Of a stretch of DNA of 64,000 bases, positions 32,750-43,759 are shown one piece after another; positions within the stretch are counted from its first letter, which is position 1, and each line of letters opens with the position of its first letter. Source of the stretch: Dichetophora obliterata (Eukaryota > Arthropoda > Insecta > Diptera > Sciomyzidae). Where the stretch lies: NCBI GenBank assembly GCA_963920525.1, contig OY986439.1, positions 42,291,485 to 42,355,484 of the forward strand, written 5' to 3'. A program made the translations under genes and the position numbers. The notes below the pieces were generated by a model that worked only from the letters and a program-made list of their open reading frames with translations, was not told where the DNA came from and searched no databases.

Positions 32750-33010
32750 TACTTGAAGTCTATTTCAAGTACTTGCTTAAAATACAAGTTCAAGCTAGCT
32801 TGAGCTTGATAATTTTGAATCAAGTATAGCTTGTAATTGAATATAAATAAGCCCACTACAGCTTGCGACTTGCAAGTATGCTAGCTTACAAGCGAACGGC
32901 ACGAAGTTTCAAGTCAAAAAGCTTGAAAAGCTTGAAATTGAAGGCAAAAAGCTTGAAAAGCTTGATATTGAAGGCAAGTAACCAATTAAAGCAAGTATCC
33001 AAAAAATTCA
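32750..33010. repeat. AAGCTTGAA/CAAGTA-rich block
   Basis: The phrase aaaagcttgaaaagcttga occurs twice in tandem (32,928 and 32,948) within a block where caagta, agcttg and their complements recur more than ten times. It resembles subterminal repeats of a DNA element. No TIR pair was resolved. Confidence 0.5.
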
Positions 33011-33079
33011 TTGAGCTTGTATAGGAAAAGCTTAAGCGTATTATGACTTTTAAGGGTTCTGTCGACTCCGTGTTGACAG

Positions 33080-34365
33080 TTTTAGGGGGTAGATGATTTC
33101 GGATCTGATGTCAGAATTTAAAATTCCAGATGGCGGATAGAGTGGCCACTTAGATTTTTGGGTATTTTTGCGAATTATTTTAATTTTGAAATTCTGACAA
33201 CGGATTTTATTTCGAATATAATGTCACAGTTTTTAAATTTAAGATGGAGGTTAGGGTTACCACATAAATTTTTACCACAGTATTGCCACCGAATAATATG
33301 TATTTTTAAGAATTTTAAACATCATTTAACAGTGTTTTGGAGTCACTGATTTCGAATCTGAAGACAGAATTTTAGAATTCAAGATGGTGGCAGCCACCTT
33401 AATTTTTTGTATTTTTATGACTACAAAAATCATACAAAAAATTGCATACCAAAAAAAAGGGCTGGCAAAAAAAAATTACATACCAAAAATGGGTCGCTGA
33501 ATCCGAATCCGTGGTCAGAATTTCAAAATTATAAAATTTTGAAATAATAGGGCTGCCACCTAATAATATGTATTTTTAAGAATTTTAAACATCATTTAAC
33601 AGTGTTAGGGTGTCACTGATTTTGAATCTGAAGTCAGAATTTAAAAATTCAAGATGGTGGATAGGGTTGCCACCTTAATTTTTTGCATTTTTATGACTAC
33701 AAAATTCATAAAAAAATTACATAAAAAAAATGGGCTGGAAAAAATATTGCATACCAAAAATGGGTCGCTGAATCCGAATCCGTGGTCAGAATTCCAAAAT
33801 TATAAAATTTTGAAATAATAGGGTTGCCATCTAATAATATGTATTTTTAAGAATTTTAAACATCACTTAACAGTGTTAGGGTGTCACTGATTTTGAATCT
33901 GAAGTCAGAATTTAAAAATTCAAGATGGTGGATAGGGTTGCCACCTTAATTTTTTTTATTTTTATGAATACAAAATTCATAAAAAATTGCATACCAAAAA
34001 ATGGGCTGGCAAAAAAAAATACATACCAAAAATGGGTCGCTGAATCCGAATCCGTGGTCAGAATTTCAAAATTATAAAATTTTGAAGTCATAGGATTGCC
34101 ACCTAACAACATGCATTTTAAAGAATTTTAAACATCATTTAACAGTGTTAGGGAGTCACTGATTTCGAATCTGAAGTTAAATGATGTTTAAAATTCTTAA
34201 AAATACATATTATTAGGTGGCAGCCCTATTATTTCGAAATTTTATAATTTTGAAATTTTGACCACGGATTCGGATTCAGCGACCCATTTTTGGTGTATAA
34301 TTTTTTTTGCCAGCCCTGAATTCATTTAAATACAAAAAATTTAAGGTGACAACCCTATCCACCTC
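33080..34365. repeat. ~271-bp satellite array ending in an inverted copy
   Basis: The landmark aattttaaacatcatttaac occurs at 33,311, 33,581, 33,852 (one change) and 34,124, spacings 270, 271 and 272. Each unit also has tcaagatggtggatagggtt and gctgaatccgaatccgtgg. The leftmost unit is diverged. From about 34,166 to 34,360 the array turns round: a partial unit in inverse orientation (aatgatgtttaaaattctta, then ggattcggattcagcga) faces the last direct unit, so the right end can fold back. Short open frames here are by-products of the repeats. Confidence 0.85.
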
Positions 34366-34399
34366 TGGTGCCCGTGCTTAAGAAAGCAAAGTCGTGCGT

Positions 34400-35290
34400 G
34401 CTTAAAATTCCAGGCCAATCCGCATTCGTTGCATGCACGAAACAGCGGATGTGTCATTAGAGAAGAAATCCTAATCAATGAAATATATGAACAACCAAGT
34501 GACAGCATTAAAAAAACCGACCAATTGCTGGATTGCAAAAATTAAACAAACTATGTTCATTTCAAAGATTGACAGAAAACTCTGCAGTTTTATAAAGGGA
34601 ACAAAATCTACAAGGAGATGTTGCATCTGCGTCCAATCATTAAAAGATTCCAACACATTGCTCAAGAATCTTCCTCAAAACCCTAATGCCTTAAAATTCG
34701 GACTATCAAATTCGGACTACGCATATGGTTTTTTGAATTAATACTCCATCTTTCGTAAAAATTACATATCAAAATGTGGCAAGGTAGGAGCGATCAAGAA
34801 AAATTTTTCTGAAAGAAATTTAAAAAAGGCTTGAAAACGAAATGAACCTACTTTTTTATGTTCCAAAACCAGGGTATGGCAGCACCAATAATGATAACAC
34901 ATCTAGGCGATTTTTTTCCACCCAAAAACTGGCATAAATGTAGAATTAATCTAAAGATTATTGACAATATTGGAAGCAATAACTAGTATATAACAAATTG
35001 ATGGCAACAAATTTTAGGAATAAGCTGACAAAAATACCAGGATGTATGTGGATATTTAAAATTGCCACCCGATGACTTCAACCATGCACAAAATCCTAAT
35101 TCATGGGGTAACTGCTATAAGCACGCAATGTTGTATATTGGTCAATTCTCATAAGAAGCATCCAAGGCCAGAAATAAGAAATGAGATGTCCTGAAAAGAC
35201 TCCTTTTAAGCCCTTCAAAAGATACTGCAGACAAAGGGCACGTAAACATTTTTCAGTAGCGAAACACTACAATTACTAGCACCAAACACT
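34400..35290. other. No supported gene
   Basis: An 87-codon frame at 34,478-34,741 (start MKYMNNQVTALKK) has a Cys pair (RRCCICVQSLKD) but no recognisable family. It may be the last piece of the possible hAT-type element of 32.6 kb. The rest is AT-rich. Confidence 0.3.
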
Positions 35291-35297
35291 CAAAATA

Positions 35298-36468
35298 GCT
35301 TTTATATTAAAAATGTCGATGACAACGACTATTTTGAAGTCTTTTATTTGTATCCTAAATTTAAGAAAAAAAAATAAAAAATAATAATAACAATAAAAAA
35401 GTAAAATAAAAACTTGAAATAATGTGTAAATAAAATATATGTATAAGACATATGCATAAATATATATAAAATTTTGATTTAAAAAAATAAAAATAATATA
35501 GTTAAATAGTGAGCTTTTTAGACCAAGTAAGTTTGAAGAAGGCTATAACAACAAGTCTGTATAGAGTCAATCACACAGCAGACTAGTGATTTAATAAAAC
35601 TAATGTAAAAATTCAAAGAATAAATCACAATTATCAAATTTAAAAAAAAATTATGTATATAAAAACTTTTTTATTTTCATTTTGTTAAATTGTTTTTAAG
35701 TAAAAATTGCTTTTATATTAAAAATTTCGATGACAACGACTATTTGTAAGTCTTTTATTTGTATCCTAATTTAAGAAAAAAAAAATAAAAATAATAAGAA
35801 CAATAAAAAAGTTATATAAAAACTTGACATAATGTGTAAATAAAATATATGTATAAGACATATGTATAAATATATATAAAATTTTGATTTAAAAAAATAA
35901 AAATAATATAGTTAAATAGTGAGCTTTTTAGACCAAGTAAGCTTGAAGAAGGCAACCACAACAAGTCTGTATAGACTTAATCACACAGCAGACTAGTGAT
36001 TTAATAAAACTAATGTAAAAATTCAAAGAATAAATCACAATTATCAATATTAAAAAAATATATATATTAGGCCGGGTCAATTTGTATGGACGAATTTTTT
36101 GGAGGTCTGGCTCAGCGAAATTCGTAAAATACATGTAATTTCAAGACTTTTTCTCCACTACAGCATATACAAATTCTGAAAAAAAGCTGTGCGGACTTTC
36201 GTAAATAGATTTTGTTCTCAATTATAAAATATGAATGTATGAATCTATTTACGAAAGTCCGTACAGCTTTTTTTCAGAATTTGTATATGCTGTAGTGGAG
36301 AAAAAGTCTTGAAATTACATGTATTTTACGAATTTCGCTGAGCCAGAATTTGACCCGCCCTAATATATATATATATAAAAACTTTTTCATTTTCATTTTG
36401 TTAAATTGTTTCTTGGTCAAGCTTATATGCACAATTTTTTTTTTTTATGAAATTCATTCAACTATTTA
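35298..36468. repeat. 411-bp tandem duplication, second copy carrying a MITE
   Basis: gcttttatattaaaaatgtcgatgacaacg begins copy 1 at 35,298 and, with one change, copy 2 at 35,709. The copies stay highly similar through gtgagctttttagaccaagtaag, the phrase aacaacaagtctgtatagag, and the stretch ending attttgttaaattgtttc. Copy 2 holds the palindromic MITE at 36,070-36,360; copy 1 is uninterrupted at the same place (about 35,653). The duplication therefore predates the insertion, or copy 1 lost it. Confidence 0.85.
36070..36360. mobile_element. Palindromic MITE, 291 bp, TA-flanked
   Basis: Two arms of about 125 bp are nearly perfect complements (for example ctcagcgaaattcgtaaaat at 36,110, inverse at 36,320) around a loop of about 30 bases near 36,215. 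Ends read GGCCGGGTCAA and, on the complement, GGGCGGGTCAA, with TA on both sides (36,068-36,069 and 36,361-36,362). No coding capacity. The TA target and long palindrome fit MITEs mobilised by Tc1/mariner transposases. Confidence 0.85.
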
Positions 36469-36550
36469 GCCGCAAATTATGACAAAGTACAAAAAAACTG
36501 GTTTTTGCCGGCATTTTTCAAATAAAACGGGTTTAGTGTTTGTCTTAAAT

Positions 36551-37390
36551 AAAGGGTGGTTAAATTTTAAGGGCCGATGTTGATTTTGAATAGATCACAA
36601 ATTATTGAGGAAATTATTTTCATTTCTTTTTATTATGATAAAATTGGTATAGTTCAATTATGTATGGAACAAAATATCGGCCAAATGGTCCAAACACCCC
36701 CCCATCCGATGGTCCAAATTTTCGATGACGCTGAGGCATAATTGAGGTTCTATACCGTTAATGTGCCGAATTATATCATCCTTTAGCTCTTGAATTGTTG
36801 CTAGCTTATCGACGTACATTTTTTCTTTCAAATAATTCCAAAGAAAGAAGTCCAACGGTGTCAAATCATATAATCTTGGCGGCCAATTGACATCGCCACC
36901 ACGTGAGATAACACAGTCATTGAATTTGTCGAGCAAAAGAGCCATTGTTTCGTTAGCTGTGTGGCAAGTGGCACCGGTCTGTTGAAACCACATATTGTCC
37001 AATTCCATATCTTCCAATTCGGTCCATAAAAAGTTCGTTATCATCTCACGATAGCGAACACCATTCACAGTAACCGCCTGACCGGCCTCATTTTCGAAAA
37101 AATACGACCCGATGATGCCGGCAGCCCATAAACCGCATCAAACAGTCACTCTTTGTGGGTGCATTGGTTTTTCGACAATCACTCTTGGATTATCATTCGC
37201 CCAAATACGTCAATTCTGCTTATTGACGAATCTACTGAGGTGAAAATGTGCCTCATCACTGAAGATGATTTTTTTCGAAAATTGATCATCCACTGTTGCC
37301 ATTTCTTGCCACCATTCTGACCATTGACGATTAAAAATATTTCTCGTTATGTCTTTTATTAACAGTATTTTTTCAGATTTTTTCATTTAG
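36551..37390 (-). pseudogene. Mariner-type transposase, dead, 5' part lost
   Basis: On the minus strand the frame runs through IIFSDEAHFHLSRFVNKQN (first catalytic Asp), VIVEKPMHPQRVTV, YFFENEAGQAVTVNGVRYRE, then WFQQTGATCHTA and DVNWPPRLYDLTPLDFFLW (third Asp). The second catalytic position, Asp in the usual WFQQDGATCH, is Thr here, so the enzyme would be inactive even without the two in-frame stops near 37,140-37,215. The 3' end reaches the terminal sequence agggtggttaaattttaa near 36,552. The N-terminal DNA-binding domain and right terminal repeat are missing beyond about 37,390. It is a different copy from the one at 23.9 kb, sharing the same superfamily motifs. Confidence 0.8.
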
Positions 37391-37952
37391 CCGTTTAGAT
37401 GTAATCGAAAAAAAAATCCCGCCAGAAAGCATTTTTGGGTCAAATACTCCACAGTGCGATAGTTGAATTTCAATCAGCGCAAACAATGAAAACAACAAAA
37501 GCAACAAAAATTAACAAGAGAAGTACAATTGTTTATAAAACTGGCAAATTGAACCGATGTAGTTACCTGAGAAAGTGTTAGCACAAATCAAAGTTTCGAA
37601 TGGCTGCAACAAAAATATGTTTAAAAATTGAGAGCACACGTTTATTCTTAATAAAGAATATCAGGCGACGATTGGTTAACAACTGCGATGGTCGAATAGA
37701 TAAGCCCATTCACTCACGCGGCTGAGGTTCATGTCTCCAGATGGTGGTAGTTTTTAAATTTAATTTAATGTTAATAATTATTTCACTTCAAACCTATGCT
37801 AGATTTCAGCAAAAACTAATTGAAATTTGCTATTCCAATTTATAATAACTTAGCAAACATTTGCCTGAATTAAGTAGATATTTTATTTTGCAGTTTATAA
37901 TAACTTAGCAAAATTTTGCTTGAATTTTATAAAAATTTTGCTAAGTTATTAG

Positions 37953-39903
37953 TCTTTATTTATTTATTTGATTGCTAAACCTTAACAGGTTTTATAGCAA
38001 TTTTAAAATTATAAAATAAGATATTTAATACAATTCAAAAATATAAAGTATGATTTTGAATGAAATAATGTATTTTTAACAAACTAAAAAGTTTTAATAA
38101 ATTGCTTAAAGTATATAATTTTATTAAAGTATAAAAAATAACAAAAAAAAAGTTAAGTCAAAATCGGTAATATCAGACAGCAAAGCAGGGTTGCTTTTCA
38201 AGACAAACAAGGTCAAGTTAGCAACAATTTTTGTATACGGCGGAGTCGTGTGACAAACAAGGTCTCATACCCAATAAAACACCACTCCAATAGGTAAATA
38301 TACAATATATATCGTTCTGTCTTCCTGAAGCCGGTGAGGTCCAGGCTTGACAGGGTGGTTACTCGACAAACTAGGTCAACTTCACCAAACCAATTTTCAT
38401 AAAATAAAGAAAACCAGTTGCGAACGCAGGCACCAAGACAAACTAGGTCTTATCGGCTACTCATATTAATATATTACAAATCGATCTAACGTAGTGTTTC
38501 AACAGGTAAAAAGACCCAAGACACCACGGTACCGTCGACAAGTGTAGTTACTATCATCATGAAGATATGAGGCAACTGAAGATCCCAGGTTTAGGTCCAT
38601 TCAGATTATTTAGATGTTTATTCACCAAAATTTTCCATTTTACGCTTAGGTCCATTTATCCATTTAGATTGTTATATTAATGTGTTTACAAATCACCAGA
38701 TGCATCAGATATATGTTTAAAAGAACTTTACATAATCAACGACGGTACTGCAGGTAATCTATAATTTTATGTTTGATTGAGTCCATGGATTCACTTAAGG
38801 ATATAACATCAGATACAAAATTAAAATCAACGCAAGCGCTTCTAAGAAGTTCATTTTGCAAATAATTAGTTCTACAAAAGTTCATGTGGAGTAACTCAAA
38901 AGATCTTCTAGGACGAAGAGGAATATTAAAATATACTTTACTCAATAAATATGGACTGTTGACATATCCATGTATAAGTTTTGTAATCCAACAAGCATTT
39001 ATCATAATTCTCCGATTTTTTAAAGAAGGAAGATTTAGGAGTTGTAACCGATATTCATAAGATGGTAAGTGAAAATCAGTATTACAATAAAGCTAGCTTA
39101 AGCAAAACAAAAGAAATTGTTTCTGCACTGATTCAATGTCGTCTATGTAGCAACCGTATCGTGGGCACCAAACAACTGAAGCGTATTCTAAGATAGGCCG
39201 CACTAGGGAAGTGAATAAGGTTTTCGTTATGAAAGGATCATTAAACTCTTTTGCCCAACGTTTAATAAATCCTAAAGTACTATTAGCTCTATTTATTATT
39301 TTATTTACATGAATATTAAAGCATAGTTTAGGATCCATTGTAACTCCAAGATCATTGAAACTATCTAAGGACTCCAATGGATAGCCACAAATTTTGAAGG
39401 TACATTTAATTGGTGGTTTGCGTGAGAAAGACATATGCTTGCATTTCTTCATGTTGAGGTTCATACGGTTCGTTTTGCACCAGTTATGAAGATGATCAAT
39501 GTCGGCTTGCAAAAATACAGCGTCATTATCATTTTTAAAAGAAAGGAAGAGTTTGACGTCGTCAGCAAACATTAAGATGCTAGAATACATTATGACAGAT
39601 GGCAAATCGTTTATTAAAAGTAGAAACAGAAGGGGCCCAAAATGACTTCTTGAGGTACTACTGAAGTAACAGGAAACTCATGTGATTTCTTGAGCTTAAA
39701 AATAACAGACTGTGTTCTATTGCTTAAGTAAGATTCAATCCACTTTACCAACGGTATAGGAAATCCAGCAAGATGTAATTTTAAGATCAATAGTTTGTGA
39801 TTTACAACGTCAAAAGCTTTGCTAAAATCCGTGTAAATAACATCAGTCTGCATGCCTTTTCCAAAGTTTTCTATAGTTTTTGATGTAAATTCAAGAAGGT
39901 TAG
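37953..39903 (-). mobile_element. Jockey/CR1-like retrotransposon fragment
   Basis: The reverse transcriptase part lies at 38,736-39,903. Its 3' end is probably at about 37,955, where the minus strand shows ttagcaatcaaataaataaataaag, an AAAT-type tail. The stretch 38,060-38,730 between tail and coding part holds four gacaaac(a/t)aggt phrases and may include a further insertion. The 5' end is truncated near 39,903. Confidence 0.6.
38736..39903 (-). pseudogene. Jockey/CR1-like reverse transcriptase, 5'-truncated
   Basis: On the minus strand the order is YTDFSKAFDVVNHKLLILKL (first catalytic Asp in FSKAFD, about 39,835), a region ending VILGP where the usual PQGSILGP is altered (PQEVILGP), then ILMFADDVKLF (FADD catalytic motif, about 39,570), NRMNLNMKKCKHMSFSR, FNDLGVTMDPKL and LVRPILEYASVVW. 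A frame change follows near 39,093, and the C-terminal part (RPRRSFELLHMNFCRTNYLQ) ends at 38,736. Enough is conserved to place it with RNase H-less insect non-LTR elements. Not functional. Confidence 0.8.
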
Positions 39904-39909
39904 TAACAG

Positions 39910-40640
39910 TGGATTATAAACTGGAATAGCATATTTTGATTAGTTTTTCCTGAAATCTAGCATAATTTTGAAGTGGCTGATATTCAAGTGCAAGTTTTGC
40001 CTAACTACAATACAAATTTAGCAAATAGTTTATCCGAGTAATTAAATTTAATAAAGTCTACAAATCAAATTAAGGTCTTTAAATATTAACATCAGAATTT
40101 TTATCAATTCTTAATATATGCTCATTTCTCATGGTTTTATTAAAATCAATATTATAAGTTCAAATAAATTTTTTACTTGTAAGAAGAAGAGAGTTTTGTT
40201 TAAAAAAAAAATCACATTAACACTCTATTATTTTACCGATGCAAAAACTACAACAAACATTTAAGCTATCCAACCAGCATGCGCAAAGTTGAAATCATAT
40301 CCTCTTACACGCAAAGAATATCAGAAAAGAACGAACAAAAATAAGATAGCAGCAGCAGCATTTCGAAGGAGAAGGATCAAACCTCACCGAAATTCCCATT
40401 AACAATTAACAAGACAGCCGTAGTTCTTTTTAATTTCAATATAACCAAATAACACGCAAGTATCCGGAGCCAAATGTAAGTCAGATTCGGAAATAAGAAA
40501 AAAAAAAAAAAAGAACAAAGAAAACCTGCCTCAGATTGGTATTTTATTTTTATTATGCGAAGAAAGGGAATGAGAAAACAATAATGTAGCAAGGAATTAA
40601 ATATACATTTTATGCATGGAACGGGTCTTTTTATTGCTTG
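39910..40640. other. AT-rich, no supported gene
   Basis: Nothing beyond short frames. A poly-A run lies at 40,498-40,513. The stretch ends at the left terminus of the Tc1 element. Confidence 0.45.
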
Positions 40641-40912
40641 TTAATATACAGTGACTCACAGTTGAGTCAAGGCCCAGCCTTGATGAAAATGGTTTTGTTA
40701 AAAAGGAAAAATGAATACATTTTAAAATGAAACAGCAATGATAATTTTTAAAAAGTATTTTTTTATGAAACAGAAAAGAAATATACATATTTCCTGAAAG
40801 AGAATGAAGCAAAAAAAGCAATTAAAATGCAAGAAAGCAATATTTTATCTTGCTGTGAAAATAGCCTACATAACCAAATAAACTGAAATAACGGCAACTA
40901 TGTAAAGCTAAA

Positions 40913-41254
40913 GGGTGGCGGCCGTAGCATAGTGGGTAGAGTGCGTGGCCCTTAAGCTAAAGAACTGCGGTAGCCCGGGTTCAATTCCAGCTCAGACAGA
41001 AAGTTTTTTTAATTGAATTAATTTTACTGTTCGGTCGTCACCTCTCTGCAGACAATGGCAAACCTCAGAGAGTAAAAATTGCCATGTAAAGCTTCTTGAG
41101 AACATAAGCCGTTCGGAGTCGGCATAAAACACGTAGGTCCAGTTCTCGGTCATTTGTGATCAAACATTTAATAACACGCTCAACACAATTGATCAATAGA
41201 AGCTAGGTCAAAGTCCTTCCAAGGGCTGAAAAGGCCAGTTTATTTTTTTTATTT
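40913..41254 (+). ncRNA. tRNA-derived SINE, 342 bp, with target duplication
   Basis: The head has a split RNA polymerase III promoter: box A TAGCATAGTGG at 40,925-40,935 and box B GGTTCAATTCC at 40,978-40,988, 43 bases apart as in tRNAs with a long variable arm. The body follows (ctctctgcagacaatggc, then cgttcggagtcggcataaaa) and ends in a T- and A-rich tail. Flanks atgtaaagctaaa (40,900-40,912) and atgtaaagcttaaa (41,255-41,268) are a target duplication with one inserted base, the mark of LINE-driven retroposition. The body wording resembles SINEs I associate with tephritid flies. It inserted into the Tc1 element. Confidence 0.85.
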
Positions 41255-41590
41255 ATGTAAAGCTTAAAAACGTTTTGATATATTAGCAATTGCAGCTTGT
41301 TGTCAGTTAGGTACAAATACTTTAGTCACTTTCTTTTAGTCTAAAAAGCTTATATTAAACAGTTTTACGAAATGTGGCGTCATACCACCAGGCCCGTAGA
41401 GAGCCCAGTTCGGGCCCGGGGGGTAACAGCATACGGGCCCCTCTGAAAATCAAAAAAAAATTAATAAGAAATAAAACATGGCGAAAATTATTATTTAGTT
41501 CTAAGCTATTATTTATTTTCCATAGTTATCTTTAAGCCATGCACCATGACAAGTGAAACATATTCTATTGTTGTTGTTGTTGTATTAATT

Positions 41591-41836
41591 CTGTGGTCAA
41601 AAGCACTAAGCACTTAAGTCGACTTAAGACAAAATTGAGTTATTGATGTAGATGTATTTCAAGCATGCAGTTTTATAAACACACAAAATCTGGAGCTTCT
41701 AGCATGACACTAGCCAAAGTTATGACACAATAACAAAAGACCCTTTCATACAATTCATATGGCGATTGAAAACTTTAACACGAGATTACTCGAAACAGCA
41801 ATTTTTGACTTAAGCGCTTAGTGCTTTTGACCACAG
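41591..41836. mobile_element. MITE with CTGTGGTCAAAAGCAC ends, 246 bp
   Basis: CTGTGGTCAAAAGCACTAAG starts the left end and its complement closes the right; the match runs about 30 bp with one change, into cttaagtc. AATT flanks both ends (41,587-41,590 and 41,837-41,840). No coding capacity. It is nested in the hAT, making the fourth layer of this locus. Confidence 0.7.
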
Positions 41837-42079
41837 AATTGTCTCTATCTAACGGCAACTTTTCTATGTGACACTTCAAATAATTTAAATCTACTGATGA
41901 TTTGTGTTATTATAACAATATTTTTATTCTACGTTTTTATTATTTTTATTTATTCAAATTAATTTTTTTTGATTTGGCAGAGGCAAAACAATCAATAATT
42001 ACATTAAAATTAAATTTTTTGCTAACTTGGACTCCATACATAAAATCACGAGCCCGGATAATCGTGTTTGTGTTGAACA

Positions 42080-42921
42080 TTATCTATTAAAGTTTTTTAC
42101 TCGCTTTAGAACACTGAAAGAGCGTTCACCACTAGCAACGCTGACAGGTAAGGTGCAAAATATTCTTAAGGCAATGCAAATGTTTGGAAAGAGTGTGTTA
42201 AGATTTTTCGCGTAAATAGCATTAAGCAAGTCAAATGGAGAAAGATTTGGAAGAAAATTTGCTTTATATATATTTTTTAAGTGAACGACTTCACTCTTCA
42301 ATTCTTCAGAAACATCAGCTTCGTACTTCTCTAAACATTTTCCTGTAGATTTCTTGAGCGGTATCGTCATCCAAAATACTAAATTCCCAGAGAAAAGAAA
42401 ACAGCGTGTACAAATTTCTTGATGCTTCAAATATGTGTGTTACTCCTGCGATTACTGAATCAACTATGACAAGGAAAGTGCTTTTTTTAAATTTGTCTTC
42501 TTCAAAACTACAACAATTTTCTGAACTTTCATCTCCATCGTCGAAAAATAGTTTTGCACGTTTTTTTTTTTTGCGACTCGTTGGCAAAGTTGAAGGAATG
42601 TGCCATTCATTTGCGATAAGTTTACTTTCGCTTAAAATAGCATCCCATCTACTTCGGATGAACTGCAAGTCCAAAATAAGGCTTTCAAGATTGTCAACTT
42701 CTATGTTTATGGTGGCTTTTCTGGCCTGAAGTACAACGTTCCGCTCGTTGACCGCACTTAAAATTTTTAGCCAAATTGATGACATTAAAACACATTTTAA
42801 CTTGTTCATGTATTTTTTTAATTCCATTAATATCTCGAAGAGTTTCCGATGTTAAATTTAGTATCTTAACTTCTTCCAATGCTTCTATTAATTTTGAGAG
42901 ATGACTGCTTTTTTCATCCAA
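42080..42921 (-). pseudogene. hAT transposase C-terminal half, frameshifted
   Basis: The minus strand encodes, in two or three frames, an all-helical middle region (MNKLKCVLMSSIWLKILSAV, NIEVDNLESLILDLQFIRSR) with a Lys/Arg stretch (SRKKKKRAKLFFDD), then ILDDDTAQEIYRKM. It closes with the hAT dimerisation region LFPNICIALRIFCTLPVSVA followed by SGERSFSVLKRVKN. The S-GERSFS-LK-IK pattern and position of the region name the hAT superfamily, in the zf-MYM-like group. The catalytic N-terminal half, with the zinc finger and first Asp residues, is missing. Inactive. Confidence 0.7.
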
Positions 42922-43239
42922 ATATCAAGAGGTCTCGGCCAAATATATTTATTCCAAAATCTTGTTTATATATTTTTATAAAATAGCCAAGTCTCAAAAA
43001 TAATATATGTGAAAAAATTACCCCAATATCTTTCTCTAATTAAAATGTGTGACTAACATTTATTCTTTCATACCATCGATTATATCTTGATAGATAGCTG
43101 TCTTTATTATATGAATTAAACTCTTTTTTTTTTTGCTTTGTTTTAATAATGTTTCTAAGAAATTTTCGTTATGATACATACAAAGGAAAGTAAGAAATAT
43201 GAAGAATAAGAAACAAAAACACTTCTCTCTTTCAACAAC

Positions 43240-43680
43240 AAATCCGCTTTTTAGTATGTTGTCATCTATAAGGGCTATTTTGGTCAAACAATTTTTTGAA
43301 AAAAATATTGTGTAATAATCAAAAATCAGCTTTTTGTTTCTTTACTAATCCACCAATCCGGGCCCCCTTCAAACTTTCTTCTTTAACAACCAATCAGCTT
43401 TTCAGTATGTTGTCATCTATGTGGGCTGTTTTGGTCAAGCAATTTTTTAAACAAATAAAGGTTTTTTGTAATCAAAAATCAGCTTTTTGTTACTTTACTA
43501 GTCCACCAATCCGAGCCCCCTTAAAACTCTCTTCTTTAAAAACCAATCAAGCTTTTCAGTATGTAGTCATCTAAGTAGGCTATTTTGGTCAAACAATTTT
43601 TCAAAAAACATTTTTTAATAATCAAAAATCAGCTTTTTGTTGCTTTACTTACCCGCCAATCCGGGCCCCCTCAAACTCCG
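43240..43680. repeat. ~150-bp subterminal repeat of the hAT, three copies
   Basis: Each unit contains ggctattttggtcaaacaat, aatcaaaaatcagctttttg and accaatccgggccccc. They start near 43,270, 43,427 and 43,574 and lead to the terminal repeat. Such tandem subterminal blocks often hold transposase-binding sites. Confidence 0.8.
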
Positions 43681-43759
43681 GGCCCGGGGGAAAACACCCC
43701 GTTCCTCCCCCCCCCTCTCGGTGGGCCTGCATACCACAGTTGAGTTGCAAAAATTATTT

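Larger units (their letters stand above)
41389..43729 (-). mobile_element. hAT-type transposon, 2.34 kb, perfect 8-bp target duplication
   Basis: The octamer cataccac is identical at 41,381-41,388 and 43,730-43,737. The ends are CAGGCCCGTAGAGAG and, on the complement, CAGGCCCACCGAGAG, continuing in a strikingly GC-rich run (cgggcccgggggg) at both sides. A decayed transposase is on the minus strand (42,080-42,921), three ~150-bp subterminal repeats lie at 43,240-43,680, and a MITE at 41,591-41,836. The perfect duplication suggests the insertion is younger than the transposase decay, so the copy probably moved with help in trans. Confidence 0.9.

Noticed and set aside
43296..43574. Plus-strand 92-codon frame with an internal peptide repeat
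   Set aside because: It is the translation of the hAT subterminal ~150-bp repeats.
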